64,000 nucleotides of DNA from Rhizobium sp. 2MFCol3.1 (GTDB lineage Bacteria > Pseudomonadota > Alphaproteobacteria > Rhizobiales > Rhizobiaceae): assembly GCF_000377565.1 (NCBI RefSeq), contig NZ_KB898362.1, positions 156,327-220,326 of the forward strand, read 5' to 3'. Shown piece after piece: positions 34,682 to 42,645 of this stretch. Position 1 is the stretch's first letter. Each line of letters starts with the position of its first letter. A program made the translations under genes and the position numbers. The notes under the pieces are model-generated. The model was not told where the DNA came from. It did not search any database and worked only from the letters and a program-made list of their open reading frames with translations.

Positions 34682-35614
34682 ATGGCACCGAAGATCTTTA
34701 TCGATGGCGAACACGGCACGACGGGCCTGCAGATCCGCACGCGCATGGCCGGCCGCCGCGATGTCGAGCTTCTGTCCATTCCGGAAGCGGAGCGCCGCAA
34801 TGCCGCGATCCGCGAGGATATGCTGAACAGCGCCGATATCGCCATCCTCTGCCTGCCCGACGACGCGTCGAAGGAAGCCGTGCAGATGGTCTCGGCCAAC
34901 AACAATGTCCGCGTCATCGACACCTCGACCGCCTACCGCGTCGACCCATCCTGGGCCTATGGCTTCGCAGAGATGGACAAGGAACAGGCTGGCAAGATCA
35001 GTTCGGCGCGCTTCGTCGCCAATCCCGGCTGCTATCCGACCGGCGCCATCGGCCTGATGCGCCCGCTGCGCGCCGCCGGCATTCTTTCGGATGGCTATCC
35101 CGTCACCGTCAACGCGGTCTCCGGCTATACCGGCGGCGGCAAGCAGATGATCGCGCAGATGGAAGACCAGAGCCGCGACGACGCGATCAGCGCGCCGCAC
35201 TTCCTTTATGGCCTGACGCTGACGCACAAGCATGTGCCTGAGATGAAGATCCACGGCCTGCTTGATCGCGCGCCGATCTTTGCGCCATCGGTCGGCAAGT
35301 TCGCGCAGGGCATGATCGTGCAGGTTCCGCTGCATCTCGACATGCTGGCCGCAGGCACGACGCTGGAAAGCATTCACGCGGCGCTGACCGCGCATTATGC
35401 CGGCCAGGATATCGTCACGGTCGTGCCGCTCGCAGACAGCAGCAAGATGGCGCGCGTCGATGCCGTCGAGCTCGCCGGCAAGGACACGATGAAGCTCTTC
35501 GTCTTCGGCACGCCTGGTGGTTCGCAGGTCAATCTCGTCGCCCTGCTCGACAATCTCGGCAAGGGTGCTTCGGGTGCCGCCGTGCAGAACATGGACCTGA
35601 TGCTGGCCTCCTGA
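34682..35614 (+). CDS. argC: N-acetyl-gamma-glutamyl-phosphate reductase (type 2)
   Basis: A 310-aa NADPH-dependent enzyme of arginine biosynthesis, reducing N-acetylglutamyl phosphate to the semialdehyde. It is the short type 2 form, with FIDGEHGTTGLQIRTR at the N-terminus and the active-site Cys in VANPGCYPTGAIGL. ATG 34682 is preferred; a GTG at 34670 is in frame. Confidence 0.97.
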   Translation: MAPKIFIDGEHGTTGLQIRTRMAGRRDVELLSIPEAERRNAAIREDMLNSADIAILCLPDDASKEAVQMVSANNNVRVIDTSTAYRVDPSWAYGFAEMDKEQAGKISSARFVANPGCYPTGAIGLMRPLRAAGILSDGYPVTVNAVSGYTGGGKQMIAQMEDQSRDDAISAPHFLYGLTLTHKHVPEMKIHGLLDRAPIFAPSVGKFAQGMIVQVPLHLDMLAAGTTLESIHAALTAHYAGQDIVTVVPLADSSKMARVDAVELAGKDTMKLFVFGTPGGSQVNLVALLDNLGKGASGAAVQNMDLMLAS

Positions 35615-35630
35615 GCGAGGCCGGGGTTCC

Positions 35631-36422
35631 ATGTCGTTTTCCACTAGCATGGCCGATGTCGGTGCGTGGCTTTCCGCCGCGCTGCCGGATCATGGGCTTT
35701 ATACGCTGATCGCCATCGCCTGCATTGCCGGGCTCGCTCGCGGCTTTTCCGGCTTCGGGGCGGCGCTGATCTTCATTCCGCTTGGCGGCGCTATCATCGG
35801 GCCGAAGCTGATCTCGCCGGTACTGCTCGTCATCGACGGGCTGGCGACGCTGGGCATGATCCCGCCGGCTTGGAAGCGGGCGAACCGGCGCGAGGTGTTC
35901 ACCATGGCTGGCGGCGCGATGCTCGGCGTTCCCGCTGGAACCGCCGTGCTGACGCTGATGGACCCGCTGCTCTTGCGCTGGTCGATCACCGTCATCGCGC
36001 TGCTGCTGCTTGCGCTATTGGTCTCGGGCTGGCGCTATCACGGGGAACCGCATTCCTATCTGAGCGCTGCGGTCGGGCTAGTGGCCGGATTGTTCAGTGG
36101 TGCGGCCCAACTCGGTGGGCCGCCCGTCGTCGCCTATTGGCTGGGCGGAAAGACGGAGTTCACCAAGGTCCGCTCCAACATCATCATCTACTTCGCGATC
36201 TCCACCTGCTTCAGCGTCGCCAGCTATTATGCCGGCGGGCTGTTCGTCGATACGGTGTTCGCGCTGACGCTGGTCATCCTGCCGAGCTATACGATCGGCC
36301 TGTATCTCGGCTCCAAGCTTTTTGGCTTCGCCAAGGAAAGCACTTTCCGGATCATATGTTACGGACTGATCGGCGCCTCGGCCTTCCTCGGCATGCCCGC
36401 TCTCGACGGCCTACTGCGCTAG
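35631..36422 (+). CDS. TauE/SafE family sulfite exporter-like permease
   Basis: A 263-aa membrane protein with about eight helices in two repeats. The repeat motif is seen as GLARGFSGFGAALIFIPL and again near GLVAGLFSGAAQLGGPPVVAYWLGG. ATG at 35631 has GGGG upstream, 16 bases after argC. The transported anion is unknown. It overlaps the convergent DoxX gene end by 12 bases. Confidence 0.92.
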   Translation: MSFSTSMADVGAWLSAALPDHGLYTLIAIACIAGLARGFSGFGAALIFIPLGGAIIGPKLISPVLLVIDGLATLGMIPPAWKRANRREVFTMAGGAMLGVPAGTAVLTLMDPLLLRWSITVIALLLLALLVSGWRYHGEPHSYLSAAVGLVAGLFSGAAQLGGPPVVAYWLGGKTEFTKVRSNIIIYFAISTCFSVASYYAGGLFVDTVFALTLVILPSYTIGLYLGSKLFGFAKESTFRIICYGLIGASAFLGMPALDGLLR

Positions 36423-36830
36423 GGCGGACGGCGGGCGGGCTTGGCTGCTCTTGACGACTAGCGCCTCGCCGGGGCCGTGGACCGCCGCAAAGAGCAGGCC
36501 CGCCAGGAAGGTGAAGTGGTCGATGAAGAAGCCGAACTCCGCCTGATTGCCGGCCCAGCGTCCAGGTCCGTGGAATGCAACGGCGAGGAAGATTACATAG
36601 ATCCCCGCCAGCAAGGCTGCGGGTGAAAAGAAGATGCCGGTCAGGAAAGCGAGCGCCAGCCCCAGTTCGAAGAAGGCCGCGATCCAGGCGAGAAAGAGCG
36701 GAAATGGAAAACCGGCGGCGGCGATGTAGCCGGCTGTGGCCGTGATATCCATGAACTTGAAGCTCAGCGCCATGATGAACACGCCGGCGAAGATCAGCCT
36801 TGCGATCAGAATTGCGATTGTCCTGCCCAT
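36411..36830 (-). CDS. DoxX family membrane protein
   Basis: A 139-aa protein with four membrane helices. The start RTIAILIARLIFAGVFIMALSFKFM and FFELGLALAFLTGIF fit DoxX. ATG at 36830 follows GAGAGAT; longer frames upstream are not supported. Function unclear in most bacteria. Confidence 0.87.
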   Translation of the reverse strand: MGRTIAILIARLIFAGVFIMALSFKFMDITATAGYIAAAGFPFPLFLAWIAAFFELGLALAFLTGIFFSPAALLAGIYVIFLAVAFHGPGRWAGNQAEFGFFIDHFTFLAGLLFAAVHGPGEALVVKSSQARPPSALAQ

Positions 36831-37158
36831 ATCTCTCTCCCTGTGCCGATAGCGGCCTGATACGTGAACTCTCCGCAGCGCGATTGCGCCGCTCATGATG
36901 CAAGGACGAACGGCATGACGCGCTCCCGACATGCCCTTGCACAATCTCCTCCCGCGCCTTGTCATTCTGATTCAAGTGCTTCGCAAGTCGAGTCCGAAAC
37001 GCGCCGCAAGTCCATGATTTCGGATTCGATTTAGCGATCGCTGTCCGCCACGAGCCGGCCCCACCTTTATGAGATTTCTATTTTCACTCGAAGACCCGCG
37101 AATGGATTTCATACGCCGCGCGGCGTTAGCCTTTGGTCGAAATTCAGAGGTAGACGCC
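36831..37158. other. Intergenic region
   Basis: A 328-base gap between divergent genes in which I see no gene, terminator or clear promoter. Confidence 0.5.
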
Positions 37159-37314
37159 ATGCGAGACTCCCTATTTTCCCACCCTCCAACCGGCCGGCCC
37201 CGACGGCCGATGGTCAAGCGACAGATGCGCGAGAAGCGCACGGCGCACCTGCTGATCATCTTTGGCATCGTGCTGGCCGCCGTCGAGATCTACGTCATCT
37301 GGGGCGGTATCTGA
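37159..37314 (+). CDS. Small single-span membrane protein
   Basis: A 51-aa frame with a basic N-terminal half (RPRRPMVKRQMREKRTAHL) and one hydrophobic helix (LIIFGIVLAAVEIYVIW) near its end. GAGGT lies 7 bases before the ATG at 37159. It is 7 bases upstream of the DapA-like gene. No family recognised. Confidence 0.6.
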   Translation: MRDSLFSHPPTGRPRRPMVKRQMREKRTAHLLIIFGIVLAAVEIYVIWGGI

Positions 37315-37321
37315 CACGGCC

Positions 37322-38227
37322 ATGCGGATGGATACGCGACTACGGCTCGGAACTGTCATCACGGCGCTGGTCACGCCATTCAGGAACGACCGGCTCGACC
37401 TTGCGATGCTCGAGCGCCTGGCGGAGAGGCAGATCAACTCCGGCATCGACGGACTGGCCGTCTGCACAGTCACCGGCGAAGGGCCGACACTGTCACCCAC
37501 CGAGCGGGCGGCCATCATCCGCACCTGCGTGAGGGTCGCGGCCGGGCGGGTGCCCGTCATCGCCGCCACCGGCACCAATGCGACATCGACCACGATCGCG
37601 CTGACTTTGGAAGCGCGGGAGCTTGGCGCCGACGCGGCGCTCGTCACCGTGCCCTATTATTCGAAACCGGGGCAGAAGGGCATCGTCCACCATTTTGAGC
37701 AGGTGGCGGCCGCGAGCGATCTGCCTGTCATCATCGACGACAGCCCTTCGCGCTGCGCCAGCAGCCTGGCGCCTGAAAGCCTCGAGGCGCTGGCGCCCGT
37801 CGAGCGCATCCTCGGCGTCGTCCATTCGAGCGGTGAAGGGGCCCGGCTTGCGCCGCATCTGCAACGGCGCTTTGTCTCCCTTTCCTCCGATAACGGCAAT
37901 GCGCTTTCGTTTCTGGCTTGCGGCGGCGACGGCATGCTGTCGTCGGCCGCGAATGTCGAGCCGCGCCTGTTTGCTTCGCTTCACCGCTCAGCGAAGGCGG
38001 GCAACATGGCGGCGGCCACGGCGCTGCGTGACCGTCTGCAGCCGCTCATCCGTGCGCTTGCTGAAGATGGCTCGCCGGGCCCCGTCAAATACGCACTGCA
38101 TGTGCTGCTTGGCACATCCCCTGACGTCCGCCTGCCGATGGTCGGTCTTGACGCCGCCGAGAAGGCTGCAGTTTTCGCCGCCCTGACGGGGCTTGCCGAT
38201 AGCCGTCGCCAAGCGCGCGCCGTCTAA
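37322..38227 (+). CDS. DapA-family protein lacking catalytic residues
   Basis: A 302-aa protein of the dihydrodipicolinate synthase / N-acetylneuraminate lyase superfamily. The fold is well kept: TALVTPFRNDRLD, TGEGPTLSPTER, TVPYYSKPGQKG, and SPSR with the Arg. By alignment with E. coli DapA, the Schiff-base Lys161 is Val167 (ILGVVHSSG replaces IIGIKEATG), Tyr133 is Asp139, and Thr44 is Val50. A normal aldol lyase mechanism is therefore unlikely. The ATG at 37322 or 37328 follows the small membrane gene. Confidence 0.88.
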   Translation: MRMDTRLRLGTVITALVTPFRNDRLDLAMLERLAERQINSGIDGLAVCTVTGEGPTLSPTERAAIIRTCVRVAAGRVPVIAATGTNATSTTIALTLEARELGADAALVTVPYYSKPGQKGIVHHFEQVAAASDLPVIIDDSPSRCASSLAPESLEALAPVERILGVVHSSGEGARLAPHLQRRFVSLSSDNGNALSFLACGGDGMLSSAANVEPRLFASLHRSAKAGNMAAATALRDRLQPLIRALAEDGSPGPVKYALHVLLGTSPDVRLPMVGLDAAEKAAVFAALTGLADSRRQARAV

Positions 38228-38278
38228 GCCAGACAATCCCAATCACAGCCTCGATCATCCAACCTGAAAGGAAAGATC

Positions 38279-38539
38279 ATGCCCTCCTCCAACGCGCGTG
38301 CCCTCGCCGTGACCATCGAGCCCAGCCCCCTGCCGCGCTTCACCATCGGTCGGAGCAAGGGCGGCGGATGGGTGGTTCAGGATCGCGAGGGGCGCGTCGG
38401 CGGTCTGTTTATCAGCGAGAGCGCCGCACTGCATTTCGCCTCCGACGAATGCGATCACGATGCCACGCAGATCGCGATCACCCGCACGCGAACGCTGCTG
38501 CCCTTCGATCAAGCCGATAAGGGCCGACATGTGCACTGA
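38279..38539 (+). CDS. Small conserved-looking protein of unknown function
   Basis: An 86-aa soluble protein with AAAGGAAAGATC before the ATG. The central part GGGWVVQDREGRVGGLFISESAALHFASDEC looks like a small beta-hairpin plus helix domain. Family not recognised with confidence. Confidence 0.7.
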   Translation: MPSSNARALAVTIEPSPLPRFTIGRSKGGGWVVQDREGRVGGLFISESAALHFASDECDHDATQIAITRTRTLLPFDQADKGRHVH

Positions 38540-38654
38540 CGGGACATGATCCACCTCAGCGGGAGCGCGCGACGGCGTTCCCGCAGGCGTTGGCGAACGC
38601 TTCCTTAACCGCCGTTCCGTATCATCTGCCCCTACCCCACGCCGAGCAGACACG

Positions 38655-38963
38655 ATGCCGAACAAGCCGAATTTCCGCTTCACTCATTACGATCTCAAGG
38701 AACAGCGCGCCGGAACGGTCATCGAGGTGACCTTGAACGCGGTCGCCAATGTTCGGCTGATGACATCGCCGAACTACCAGCGCTTTACCGAAGTGCTCGA
38801 CTTCAAATATGTGGGCGGCGTTGCGCGCAAATCTCCGATCCGGGTGCCGATCCCTGACAGCGGGCACTGGCATCTCGTGGTCGACATGGAAGGCCACCAC
38901 GGTCTTGCGGAATCATCCGTCAAGATCATCACCACTCCCACGGGCCAGAAGCGGGCGTCGTGA
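38655..38963 (+). CDS. DUF1883-type protein
   Basis: A 102-aa protein; FRFTHYDLKEQRAGTVIEVTLN, NVRLMTSPNYQRF, HWHLVVDMEGHHG fit DUF1883. Its stop codon directly abuts the convergent rarA stop. Function unknown. Confidence 0.85.
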   Translation: MPNKPNFRFTHYDLKEQRAGTVIEVTLNAVANVRLMTSPNYQRFTEVLDFKYVGGVARKSPIRVPIPDSGHWHLVVDMEGHHGLAESSVKIITTPTGQKRAS

Positions 38964-40280
38964 TCAGCGCGGATTGCGCTCTTTCCTGAGTTTCGACCAC
39001 CATTCAAGCCGCTTGCGGATATCGCGCTCGAAACCGCGCTCGGGCGGATCGTAGAAGGTCTGGCGGCCCATCTTTTCCGGGAAGTAATCCTGGCCGGAAA
39101 AGGCATCCGGCTCGTCGTGGTCGTAGCGGTAGCCTTCGTTGTAGCCCTCATCCTTCATCAGCTTGGTCGGCGCGTTCAGGATGTGCTTGGGCGGCAGCAG
39201 CGAACCGTTCTGCTTGGCGGCCATGGTGGCGGCCTTGAAGGCGGTGTAGACGGCGTTGGATTTCGGCGCGGTGGCGAGATAGACGCAGGCCTGCGCCAGT
39301 GCCAGCTCGCCCTCGGGCGAGCCGAGATAATCGTAGGCGTCCTTGGCGGCGTTGCAGATGACAAGCGCCTGGGGATCGGCAAGGCCGATGTCCTCGACCG
39401 CCATGCGCACCAGCCGTCGGCCGAGATAAAGCGGATCCTCGCCGGCGTCGAACATGCGTGCCAGATAATAGAGCGCGGCATCGGGATCGGAGCCGCGCAC
39501 GGATTTGTGCAGGGCCGAGATCAGATTGTAGTGGCCGTCCTGGGCCTTATCGTAGACGGGGGCGCGGCGCTGGACGATCTTGGTCAGTCCCTCGGTATCG
39601 AAGATTTCGTCGCGGCGGGCGGCGCGCCAGACTTCCTCGGCGAGCGTCAGCACGGCGCGGCCATCGCCATCGGCCATGCGCAACAGGCTGACGCGGGCTT
39701 CCGGCGTCAGCGGCAGTTCTCTGCCCTCGATCGCCTCGGCGCGGTTCAGGAGCTCGGCCAGGCTCTGATCGTCATGCGACTTGAAGGTCAGCACTCGGGC
39801 GCGCGATAAGAGAGCGGCGTTGAGCTCGAAGGACGGGTTCTCGGTGGTGGCGCCGACGAGGATGACAGTGCCGTCCTCCATCACAGGCAGGAAGCTGTCC
39901 TGCTGGGCGCGGTTGAAGCGGTGAATCTCGTCGACGAAGAGAAGCGTCTGGCGGCCATCCATGCGGCGCAGGCGGGCGGCCTCGAAGACTTTCTTGAGAT
40001 CGGCGACGCCTGAGAAGATCGCCGAAATCTGTTCGAAGGCAAGACCCGCCTCGCCCGACAGCAGGCGCGCGACGGTGGTCTTGCCGGTTCCGGGTGGTCC
40101 CCAGAAGATCATCGATCCCAACGAGCCGCTTTCGATCATCCGCCTGAGAACACCGTCCTCACCGGTCAGGTGATCCTGACCGGTAACGTCGGCGATGGTC
40201 TGCGGGCGAAGCCGATCCGCGAGTGGCCGCCTGTTGGCGACCTCCGGCGGAATGCGCGGCGCGAAGAGATCATTGCTCAT
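38964..40280 (-). CDS. rarA: Replication-associated recombination protein A (AAA ATPase)
   Basis: A 438-aa clamp-loader-like ATPase (RarA/MgsA) that acts at stalled replication forks. It has RPLADRLRPQTIADVTGQDHL, Walker A GPPGTGKT, Walker B LLFVDEIHRFN, sensor 1 GATTENPSFELN, and the C-terminal GSDPDAALYYLARM tetramerisation region. Its ATG overlaps the stop of the upstream protease gene (ATGA). Confidence 0.95.
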   Translation of the reverse strand: MSNDLFAPRIPPEVANRRPLADRLRPQTIADVTGQDHLTGEDGVLRRMIESGSLGSMIFWGPPGTGKTTVARLLSGEAGLAFEQISAIFSGVADLKKVFEAARLRRMDGRQTLLFVDEIHRFNRAQQDSFLPVMEDGTVILVGATTENPSFELNAALLSRARVLTFKSHDDQSLAELLNRAEAIEGRELPLTPEARVSLLRMADGDGRAVLTLAEEVWRAARRDEIFDTEGLTKIVQRRAPVYDKAQDGHYNLISALHKSVRGSDPDAALYYLARMFDAGEDPLYLGRRLVRMAVEDIGLADPQALVICNAAKDAYDYLGSPEGELALAQACVYLATAPKSNAVYTAFKAATMAAKQNGSLLPPKHILNAPTKLMKDEGYNEGYRYDHDEPDAFSGQDYFPEKMGRQTFYDPPERGFERDIRKRLEWWSKLRKERNPR

Positions 40281-41710
40281 CGGAAGAACTGCCGGATGCG
40301 CTGTCCGTTGCGCTCGATCTCGACGCGCCAGAAGCTCGGGTTCTGCGCGGCAAGCGTGGCGAGATCCTTGGTGGTCTTCACATCGGCGCTGTTGACGGAG
40401 ACGATGATGTCCTTCGGCTCGAAACCGAGCTGCTGGGCAACGGAGCCATCCTTCACTTCCGAAACGACGACACCCGTGCTCTCGCTTGCCATGCGCAGCT
40501 CGTCAGCCACGCGCGGCGACAGGTTCTCGACGACGGTGCCTGTGAACGGCGAGCGGCCGCCGATCGTGCGCTGGTCGCGCGGCGTCGTCTCGGGCGCCTG
40601 GCCGAGCGTCATCTTCACATGCTCTTCCTTGCCATTGTCGGTAATGGCGAGATCGACAGGCTTACCGAGACCGGCCGTGGTCAGGCGGTAATAGAGCGCG
40701 TCGGGATGCTCCACCGCGATGCCATCGACGGCGGTGATGACTTCGCCCGCCTTCAGGCCGGCCTTTGCGGCCGGGCCGCCTTCGGTGACCTTGACGACGA
40801 TGGCGCCGCGCGCCTTCTCGAGGCCGAGCGCATCGGCAACGTCGGAGGTGACCGCATCGAAGGTCGCGCCGACATAGGGACGCTCGAAGGTCTTCACGCC
40901 CGCGTCGGCGGAAGCGATGAAGACTTTCACAAGGTTGGCGGGAATGGCGAAGCCGATGCCGTTGGAGCCGCCGCCGCGCGAGAAGATCGCGGTGTTGATG
41001 CCGATCAGCTCACCCTTCATGTTCATCAGCGCGCCGCCGGAATTGCCTGGGTTGATCGAGGCGTCGGTCTGGATGAAGAAGCCGAACTCGTCCTTGACGA
41101 CCTGGTTGCGCGCCAGCGCCGAGACGATACCTGACGTGACCGTCTGGCCAACACCGAACGGATTGCCGATGGCAAGCACGAGGTCGCCAACTTCAACGGC
41201 GTCGGAATTGCCGATTGAAAGCGCCGGGAATGTCTGCTTGGTATCGACCTTGAGTACGGCGAGGTCCAGGCGATCGTCCTTCAGGACGACCTTGCACGGA
41301 AACTCACGACCATCCGACAGAGCGATCTTGATTTCGTCAGCGCCCTCGATGACGTGGTTGTTGGTCACGATCGTGCCGTTCGCCTCGACGATGACGCCGG
41401 AGCCGAGCGAGGACTGCTTCTGCGTACGGTTCGGCATCTGCTGGCCGAAGAACTGCTCGAAGAAGGGATCGCCGGCAAACGGCGACTGGCGGCGCACTGT
41501 CTTTTCCGCATAGACGTTCACCACCGCGCCCGCCGTCTGCTTGACGAGCGGGGCAAAGGACAGCTGCATCTCCATCTGGCTCTGCGGCACGGTCTTGGCC
41601 GTCTCGCTATTTGCCGCCGCTGTATTGGCAGTTTGGGCATGAGCATTGATCGGCAGTGCAAGCACCAGAGCAAGCAGCGGCAGAGAGGCGCGCTTCAACA
41701 GGTCGTGCAT
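40277..41710 (-). CDS. DegP/Do-type periplasmic serine protease
   Basis: A 477-aa HtrA-family protease with a signal peptide ending near INAHA. The triad is His119 (VTNNHVIEG), Asp149 (RLDLAVLKV) and Ser224 (NPGNSGGAL). Two PDZ domains follow (about 280-370 and 400-477). ATG at 41710 with AAGGGA upstream is preferred over longer frames. It is upstream of rarA with a 4-base overlap. I cannot tell degP from degQ. Confidence 0.94.
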   Translation of the reverse strand: MHDLLKRASLPLLALVLALPINAHAQTANTAAANSETAKTVPQSQMEMQLSFAPLVKQTAGAVVNVYAEKTVRRQSPFAGDPFFEQFFGQQMPNRTQKQSSLGSGVIVEANGTIVTNNHVIEGADEIKIALSDGREFPCKVVLKDDRLDLAVLKVDTKQTFPALSIGNSDAVEVGDLVLAIGNPFGVGQTVTSGIVSALARNQVVKDEFGFFIQTDASINPGNSGGALMNMKGELIGINTAIFSRGGGSNGIGFAIPANLVKVFIASADAGVKTFERPYVGATFDAVTSDVADALGLEKARGAIVVKVTEGGPAAKAGLKAGEVITAVDGIAVEHPDALYYRLTTAGLGKPVDLAITDNGKEEHVKMTLGQAPETTPRDQRTIGGRSPFTGTVVENLSPRVADELRMASESTGVVVSEVKDGSVAQQLGFEPKDIIVSVNSADVKTTKDLATLAAQNPSFWRVEIERNGQRIRQFFR

Positions 41711-41849
41711 AAGAATCCCTTCTTGAAATCGTCTTGAGAGAACGTTGTAGTGCCGGACGCTAGAAAGGAAAGAGGGCAGAAGCATGGAAGAATAAGGCGG
41801 GTCAACCGATGCGCGACATACTTGCCAAACTGAGTCAGGAACGACAGGC

Positions 41850-42230
41850 ATGCGACTGATATCAAAGGCCAAACTGTGGGCGAAATCACTGAAGCGTGAC
41901 ATCGTGGCCCTGTGGCTTGCCGCGCGCGACAGGCGCGTGCCCTGGTACGCCAAGGCGGTGGCTGGCGGCGTCGCCGCCTACGCGTTGTCGCCGATCGACC
42001 TGATCCCCGATTTCATTCCCGTGCTCGGCTATCTCGACGATCTCCTCATCGTGCCCTTGGGCATCACGCTCGCTGTCAGGCTCGTCCCCTCCGATGTGAT
42101 GGCGGAGCTGCGTGCCGACGCGGCAGCGCGTCTGGAGCGGCCGTCCAGCCGCGCCGGGCTGATCGTCATCCTTGCCATCTGGCTTTGCTGCATCATCTTC
42201 GTCGGCATGGCATTCTTGAGAGCCAGCTAG
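41850..42230 (+). CDS. YkvA/DUF1232 family membrane protein
   Basis: A 126-aa protein. The core WYAKAVAGGVAAYALSPIDLIPDFIPVLGYLDDLLIVPLGI is the DUF1232 signature, with a further membrane helix at the C-terminus. AGGA lies upstream of ATG. Function unknown. Confidence 0.92.
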   Translation: MRLISKAKLWAKSLKRDIVALWLAARDRRVPWYAKAVAGGVAAYALSPIDLIPDFIPVLGYLDDLLIVPLGITLAVRLVPSDVMAELRADAAARLERPSSRAGLIVILAIWLCCIIFVGMAFLRAS

Positions 42231-42249
42231 ACCAGACAGGAACCACTGC

Positions 42250-42603
42250 ATGACGCGATATCGCCAGCCACTCCTCTTCACCGCAGCCGCCCTACTGCTT
42301 TGCTGCGCCGGGACAAGCCACGCGGCAAGCTTCGATTGCGAGGCCAAGGAGTTGAAGCCGGACGAGAAGGCGATCTGCGACAACCGCGCGCTCAACGACG
42401 CCGACGTGAAGATGGTGACCACCTTCGACCTGTTGTCGGGCCTGCTTGCCATGGGCTCGCGCGGCACGATGCAGGACGAGCAGACGGCGTGGCTGAAGAA
42501 GCGCCAGGAATGCGCCGCCGACGTCGCCTGCATCCAGGCTGCCTATGACGAGCGGCTGAAGCAACTGGCGGAAAGCTACAAAAACATAAACCGGCCGCTT
42601 TGA
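42250..42603 (+). CDS. LprI-like / DUF1311 exported protein
   Basis: A 117-aa protein with a signal peptide (to about residue 25) and the Cys-containing helical pattern FDCEAKELKPDEKAICDNRALNDADVKM ... WLKKRQECAADVACIQAAYDERL, resembling lysozyme-inhibitor LprI N-terminal domains. A role in envelope defence is only an inference. AGGA precedes the ATG. Confidence 0.85.
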   Translation: MTRYRQPLLFTAAALLLCCAGTSHAASFDCEAKELKPDEKAICDNRALNDADVKMVTTFDLLSGLLAMGSRGTMQDEQTAWLKKRQECAADVACIQAAYDERLKQLAESYKNINRPL

Positions 42604-42617
42604 GGCGACCGGTTCAT

Positions 42618-42645
42618 TAGAGCAGCTGACTCTTAATCAGCGGGT
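42618..42645 (+). repeat. Partial tRNA-Lys(CUU) anticodon-arm copy
   Basis: These 28 bases read as tRNA positions about 20-46: the end of the D-arm (TAGAGC), a perfect anticodon stem GCTGA/TCAGC and the loop CTCTTAA with anticodon CUU, then GGGT. No acceptor or T-arm is present, so it is not a functional tRNA. It abuts the ilvD stop codon. Confidence 0.75.

Noticed and set aside
42618..42645. Functional tRNA-Lys gene
   Set aside because: Only the anticodon arm region is present; acceptor and T-arm are missing.
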